DNA of 8,495 bases, taken from Nanobdellota archaeon. Lineage in GTDB: Archaea; Nanobdellota; Nanobdellia; Pacearchaeales; GW2011-AR1. Shown here piece by piece: positions 4,754-8,495 of the stretch. The stretch spans positions 1 through 8,495 of the forward strand of contig JAHIVR010000043.1 in the NCBI GenBank assembly GCA_018816625.1, given 5' to 3'. Under the pieces are notes generated by a model. That model saw only the letters and a list, made by a program, of their open reading frames with translations. It had not been told where the DNA came from and did no database searches. Made by a program: the position numbers and the translations under genes. Each line of letters opens with the position of its first letter. Positions within the stretch are counted from its first letter, which is position 1.

Positions 4754-7369
4754 GTGAAGAAACTTTTTTTTTTATTAATTATTATTAGCATGACTTGTTT
4801 TGTTTCTGCAGAATTTCCAAGAGTTATTTTAGAAACACCTTCAACAGATACAATTAATGTTTATTCATTAAATAACCTTACAGACACAAATGCTACAACA
4901 GAATGTGGTGCAGATGAAGTTTTAGATGGAGATGGAGATTGTGTATCACATTCTTCCTGGATTACAAATGCTGTAAATAATTTAATTAATTATCTTCAAG
5001 GAACAACTATTTATTCAACAGCAGATTCAAATTATACAAACTTAACAGAATTTGCAGTTTCACAAGCAGGAGATAATTCTTCTTGGAATCAATCATTTGC
5101 TGATACACTTTATGCAACTGCTGGTTCAGGAAATGCAAGTTGGAATGAAACTTATGCTAATACTCTTTATGCTGACATAAGTGTTACAGGAGATAATTCA
5201 TCGTGGAATCAGACTTTTGCAGATACTTTATATGCTACTATCGGTTCAGGTAATGCTTCTTGGAATCAGACATTCGCTGATACTATTTATTCGGGAATTG
5301 AATGGGATTATAACCAAACTACACCAGCAATAACTTATACTGATGCAACAAATACTTCTATGACTTCTTGGATAGATACTACTTTCTTGAAAATTATAAA
5401 TATGTTTACAAAAATAGATATTCATAATATGATTATTGGAAATAAAACAGAAATATATTCAACTGCTGATAGCAACTATACAAACTTAACAGAGTTTGCA
5501 GTTTCTCAAGTTGGAAATACTTACAATGCAACTTATGCTGGTTATGCAGATAATGTTTCAAGAAATTATACTTTGGATACTTACACTAATTGGAATATAG
5601 ATTGGCTTTCTACTTATAATTCAACTTACGATGCAAACATTGATACAAACTGTACAAGTGAAGGTTCTTGTCCATTAATTACTTATGATTCAGAATTAAC
5701 TTATACAATTGACACTTCTGCTTATGTAAACTGTTCAGGTTCTGAAGTATTTTTAGGTAATGGTTCATGTTCTACAGTTTTATTAACATATACTGATACA
5801 AATGCCTCTACTGAATGCAGTGATGACGAAGTTTTATTGGGTAATTCAAGTTGTTTGAATTCAACTTTGTTTTTTGATGACACAACTGTTTCAGATTATT
5901 ACACTCAATCTGCAATTAATAATATTATAGAAACAAATAAAACAATAATATATTCTACTGCTAATAGTAATTATTCTTCAATACTCGCTAATATTTCAGA
6001 AAATAATGCTTCTTGGCTTTCTACTTATAATTCAAGTTATGCAGGAAATTTAGACACCAATGCTTCAACAGAATGTTCTAATGAAGAAGTTTTATTAGGA
6101 AATACTTCTTGTCTTGATTCTGGAACTTTTTATGATAACACAGACACTTATGCAGGTTGGAATAATTTAACAGGAATTCCCCATGCAACTCCAAGTGATG
6201 GAGATACAACACATTTTAGTTTAGCAGATGAAATTTATGATTGGATTATTAGTTTAGGATACTGGACAGGTTCTACAATTAATTCAGCAATATCTGGAAA
6301 TATCACAGCAGTTTACACTTCTGTATTTGGTGCTGCCGATGGAAATTATTCTGCTATAAATACAAATATTAATAATGCTATATTAGGAAATAAAACAGAA
6401 GTTTATTCTACTGCTGATAATAACTATACAAACCTAACAGAGTTCGCAGTTTCTCAAGCAGGTGATAATTCAAGCTGGAATCAAACTCGTGCTGAAGAAT
6501 TATTTTATGGCCAAAGTGATGTCAATACAATGATTAGTGGAAATATATCAGGTGTTGAATCAGATATTTATGGAGCAATGAGTGGTAATGATTCTGTCTG
6601 GAGCAACAATACTTATTATGACCAATCATTAAATAAATCAGAACAAGTTAATTTTAGCAATGTTCAGGCAGGAGAGTTTTATGGAAGCGGACAATATTTA
6701 ACTGGAGTATCAGGAGATAATAGTTCTTGGAATCAAACAAGAGCAGATGAACTTTATCTGCAAATAGATGGTTCAGTAAATGCAACAGATTTAAATGTTA
6801 CAGGAACATCTTGGATTGGAAGTGGATTGCTTAATGGAAATATTATTTCTAACTGGATTACAAATGCTGTGAATGATTTAATAAGTTATTTTACTAAAAC
6901 AGAAGTTTATAATATGATGATTGGAAACAAAACAGAAATTTTTTCTACTGCTGATTCTAATTACACAAATTTAACAGAGTTTGCAGTTTCACAATCTGGA
7001 GATAATTCTTCTTGGAATCAAACATTTGCAACTGAATATTTATATTATCTTCAATCAGATGTTAATACAATGATTAGTGGAAATCAAACATCTACAAAGA
7101 CAGAAGTATATGGAGCATTGGATGGAAATATCAGTGCTGTTAATACAAATTTGAATTCTGCTATTGCAGGAAATATTAGTGGATTAATTAGTTCAACAAA
7201 TGTTGCGTGGATTAATGAAACAAATACTTTTACTCCAGCACAGACTTTTTCAAATAATATTACAGTTGAAGGAATTAAATTTGAAGCAGATGCAACAAAT
7301 CACAGAATTTATGATAACGAAAGTTGCTTAATTTTGGAAGGAGATACTTCTAAATTATATATATGTTAA
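4754..7369 (+). CDS. Secreted repeat-built, heavily glycosylatable fibre/adhesin, 871 aa
   Basis: A GTG start at 4754 is chosen because it supplies a signal peptide (MKKLFFLLIIISMTCFVSA, probable cleavage after Ala19); the next ATG (codon 13) would destroy it. The mature protein is rich in Asn, Ser and Thr and poor in Lys and Arg. Four copies of a 19-residue unit close to IYSTADSNYTNLTEFAVSQ lie at 86-104, 234-252, 550-568 and 729-747. Seven copies of G-x-N-S/A-S-W-N-Q/E-S/T begin near 106, 126, 146, 166, 570, 654 and 749. Four C-x11-C units with EVLLGN-like cores lie at 51-63, 327-339, 355-367 and 441-453. I count about 62 N-x-S/T sequons. It ends CLILEGDTSKLYIC, a closing motif I recall from other DPANN and archaeal-virus fibres. 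The make-up suits a trimeric tail-fibre or surface adhesin exported by Sec. It has no transmembrane anchor, so it must attach by assembly with a partner. It ends 3 nt before the LamG gene. Confidence 0.72.
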   Translation: MKKLFFLLIIISMTCFVSAEFPRVILETPSTDTINVYSLNNLTDTNATTECGADEVLDGDGDCVSHSSWITNAVNNLINYLQGTTIYSTADSNYTNLTEFAVSQAGDNSSWNQSFADTLYATAGSGNASWNETYANTLYADISVTGDNSSWNQTFADTLYATIGSGNASWNQTFADTIYSGIEWDYNQTTPAITYTDATNTSMTSWIDTTFLKIINMFTKIDIHNMIIGNKTEIYSTADSNYTNLTEFAVSQVGNTYNATYAGYADNVSRNYTLDTYTNWNIDWLSTYNSTYDANIDTNCTSEGSCPLITYDSELTYTIDTSAYVNCSGSEVFLGNGSCSTVLLTYTDTNASTECSDDEVLLGNSSCLNSTLFFDDTTVSDYYTQSAINNIIETNKTIIYSTANSNYSSILANISENNASWLSTYNSSYAGNLDTNASTECSNEEVLLGNTSCLDSGTFYDNTDTYAGWNNLTGIPHATPSDGDTTHFSLADEIYDWIISLGYWTGSTINSAISGNITAVYTSVFGAADGNYSAINTNINNAILGNKTEVYSTADNNYTNLTEFAVSQAGDNSSWNQTRAEELFYGQSDVNTMISGNISGVESDIYGAMSGNDSVWSNNTYYDQSLNKSEQVNFSNVQAGEFYGSGQYLTGVSGDNSSWNQTRADELYLQIDGSVNATDLNVTGTSWIGSGLLNGNIISNWITNAVNDLISYFTKTEVYNMMIGNKTEIFSTADSNYTNLTEFAVSQSGDNSSWNQTFATEYLYYLQSDVNTMISGNQTSTKTEVYGALDGNISAVNTNLNSAIAGNISGLISSTNVAWINETNTFTPAQTFSNNITVEGIKFEADATNHRIYDNESCLILEGDTSKLYIC
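4764..4773 (+). repeat. T10 homopolymer in the signal-peptide codons of the fibre gene
   Basis: Ten consecutive T bases begin 10 nt after the start of the GTG codon and encode part of L-F-F-L in the signal peptide. A one-base slip would frameshift the whole protein. It is the longest T-run I found in the window. Confidence 0.85.
5009..6994 (+). repeat. Four dispersed copies of a 57-bp protein-level repeat
   Basis: Copies at 5009-5065, 5453-5509, 6401-6457 and 6938-6994 encode near-identical 19-residue units. Codons differ freely: for S-T-A-D-S/N the copies read TCA ACA GCA GAT TCA, TCA ACT GCT GAT AGC, TCT ACT GCT GAT AAT and TCT ACT GCT GAT TCT. The repeat is therefore old and held at the protein level rather than freshly duplicated. 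Confidence 0.85.
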
Positions 7370-7372
7370 AAA

Positions 7373-8495
7373 ATGAAAAAAAAAGTTTATATTGGAATCA
7401 TAATAGGAATATTTATTTTGGCAATAGGAACTTCTTTTATTTTCTCTGAAAATTCATTTATTTCTAAATTAAAACCAGATTTTTTAAAAGGATTAACTTC
7501 TGCTCAAATGACAATCAATGAAGATAGTGAATTATACACTTTCAATAAAGGCGAAAACACAAATATAATTTATTATTTAAAAGATAAAGATACAAAGATA
7601 GTTATTCCTTATGAGAGTTTTTTAAATGAACCTAATAAATTTGGATTTATTTTTAATGAAACTAATATAAATTCAGAGTTTGCTATGACTTCTTATACTT
7701 TCGATAAGAAAATTTATTATGAAATTCAAAGTGATAAGGATTATTCACAATATTCTAAATATATTCTTTCAAGAGATTTAGGAACAACTAAATTAGTTCA
7801 GAATGAAATTGGACAATGGGAAGAAAGACCTCTTAAAAGATTTATTGATTTTAGTGAGATATTTAAGAAATTTCATAATCTTTATTTTTATAACAAAACA
7901 GAAGAAAATGTAACTATTTGTTTGGAATGGAGTAAAGAAAGAGAGTGTTTAAAGTGGACTACTGAATTACAAAACATTACAAGAAAGCAAAACAGAGATA
8001 TAAGTATGAAAATGTATTTAGACAAGTCAAACTGGATTATTGAGTTCTTTAATTTATTTGATTTAGACCCATCTATTGGAGACGACACAGATTCTAACTG
8101 GAATTTAGGAACAATGAATAATATGGAAGTAGAAGGAGCAGGAGCAGATGCTAATCTTACTTCAAACATGAGTTCAGGTGGATTTTTGAGCAGAATATTT
8201 GATGCAGGTTCTACTGTAGATTGGAAAAATATAACTTATAATTTAGAATATCCTTATGGTGAAGAACTACTAAGCAACCAAGTAGATGTTCCTGAAATAA
8301 ACATGACAGGAAATGTTTTATTAATGCATTTTAATAATGATAGTTCTATTGGAGAAAATGATACTCATGTATACGATTGGTCTGGTAATGGAAATAATGG
8401 GACTGTGACAGATGCTGTTCTTAATTCATCAGGAAAATTTAGTGGGGCTTTTGAGTTTGATGGTGTGGATGATTATATAATAATTGGGACAGGAA
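7373..8495 (+). CDS. Membrane-anchored LamG-domain surface protein, 3'-truncated by the window
   Basis: From the ATG at 7373 the frame stays open to the last base, giving 374 codons with no stop, so the C-terminus lies outside. The start MKKKVYIGIIIGIFILAIG predicts a signal anchor (about 5-24). The next 220 residues are an unrecognised, Tyr/Lys/Asp-rich part with a Cys pair (CLEWSKEREC). After it comes DPSIGDDTDSNWNLG, then GGFLSRIFDAGSTVDW (about 271-286), a beta-sandwich signature I recall preceding LamG domains in DPANN proteins. From about residue 314, NVLLMHFNNDSS, then YDWSGNGNNGTV and GAFEFDGVDDYIII match the start of a LamG/concanavalin A-like jelly roll: the hydrophobic-H-F-D/N opening, D-x-S-G-x-x-N-x-G and F-D-G-x-D-D-Y. 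Such domains commonly bind carbohydrate. There are several N-glycosylation sequons. It begins 3 nt after the fibre gene, so it is co-transcribed. It is probably surface displayed, as a receptor-binding or cell-attachment protein. Confidence 0.8.
   Translation, partial: MKKKVYIGIIIGIFILAIGTSFIFSENSFISKLKPDFLKGLTSAQMTINEDSELYTFNKGENTNIIYYLKDKDTKIVIPYESFLNEPNKFGFIFNETNINSEFAMTSYTFDKKIYYEIQSDKDYSQYSKYILSRDLGTTKLVQNEIGQWEERPLKRFIDFSEIFKKFHNLYFYNKTEENVTICLEWSKERECLKWTTELQNITRKQNRDISMKMYLDKSNWIIEFFNLFDLDPSIGDDTDSNWNLGTMNNMEVEGAGADANLTSNMSSGGFLSRIFDAGSTVDWKNITYNLEYPYGEELLSNQVDVPEINMTGNVLLMHFNNDSSIGENDTHVYDWSGNGNNGTVTDAVLNSSGKFSGAFEFDGVDDYIIIGTG

Noticed and set aside
4754..7369. S-layer protein
   Set aside because: The protein lacks a membrane anchor or S-layer domain and is built of fibre-like repeats with a closing C-terminal motif. 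Fibre or adhesin fits better, although a surface-coat role is not excluded.
7888..8169. Minus-strand open frame of 93 codons
   Set aside because: It is antisense to the continuous LamG-protein frame that runs from 7373 to the window end, which carries clear domain motifs.

Overview
This is a strongly AT-rich window with every gene on the + strand. It most likely comes from an archaeon of the DPANN type (Woesearchaeota/Pacearchaeota-like) or from a virus or provirus of one. What I see: almost exclusive use of AGA/AGG for arginine and heavy ATA use for isoleucine, tight gene packing, an archaeal-looking TATA element, and secreted proteins full of N-glycosylation sequons. The lineage is an inference from recalled protein style, not from a marker gene; no rRNA, tRNA or housekeeping gene is present.

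Layout. (1) 1-114 is the C-terminal end of a transposase that looks like the IS6/IS240 DDE type, followed by a short AT-rich hairpin. (2) 208-929 is a two-gene unit: a small acidic protein (82 aa) and a 155-aa protein with a 5-nt gap. I recognise neither; the arrangement would suit a toxin-antitoxin or defence pair, but nothing proves it. (3) 930-1146 is a 217-nt gap with a T-run, a C-rich near-direct repeat, a candidate 24-aa membrane microprotein, a TATA-like promoter and a perfect 12-bp palindrome at the predicted transcription start. (4) 1147-8495 is an apparent operon that runs off the right edge: an 80-aa single-pass membrane protein, an 894-aa coiled-coil/Gly-rich hydrophobic protein with a poly-Lys tail (tape-measure-like in architecture), a 193-aa Gln-rich-start helical protein with a strong Shine-Dalgarno, an 871-aa secreted fibre-like protein built from repeated modules with about 60 N-glycosylation sequons, and a membrane-anchored protein with a LamG/concanavalin-like domain, cut by the window end.

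How they may work together. The gene order (large structural protein, small protein, repeat fibre, glycan-binding-type protein) resembles the structural and host-recognition end of a virus genome. It could equally be a cell-surface attachment apparatus of an episymbiotic archaeon. Signal or membrane sequences on the last two proteins favour export through the Sec route and display on the cell surface or on a membrane-bearing particle. No capsid, terminase, portal, integrase or polymerase gene lies in the window, so the virus reading is a hypothesis. Homopolymer tracts near the starts of three operon genes, including a T10 in the fibre signal peptide, raise the possibility of phase variation.
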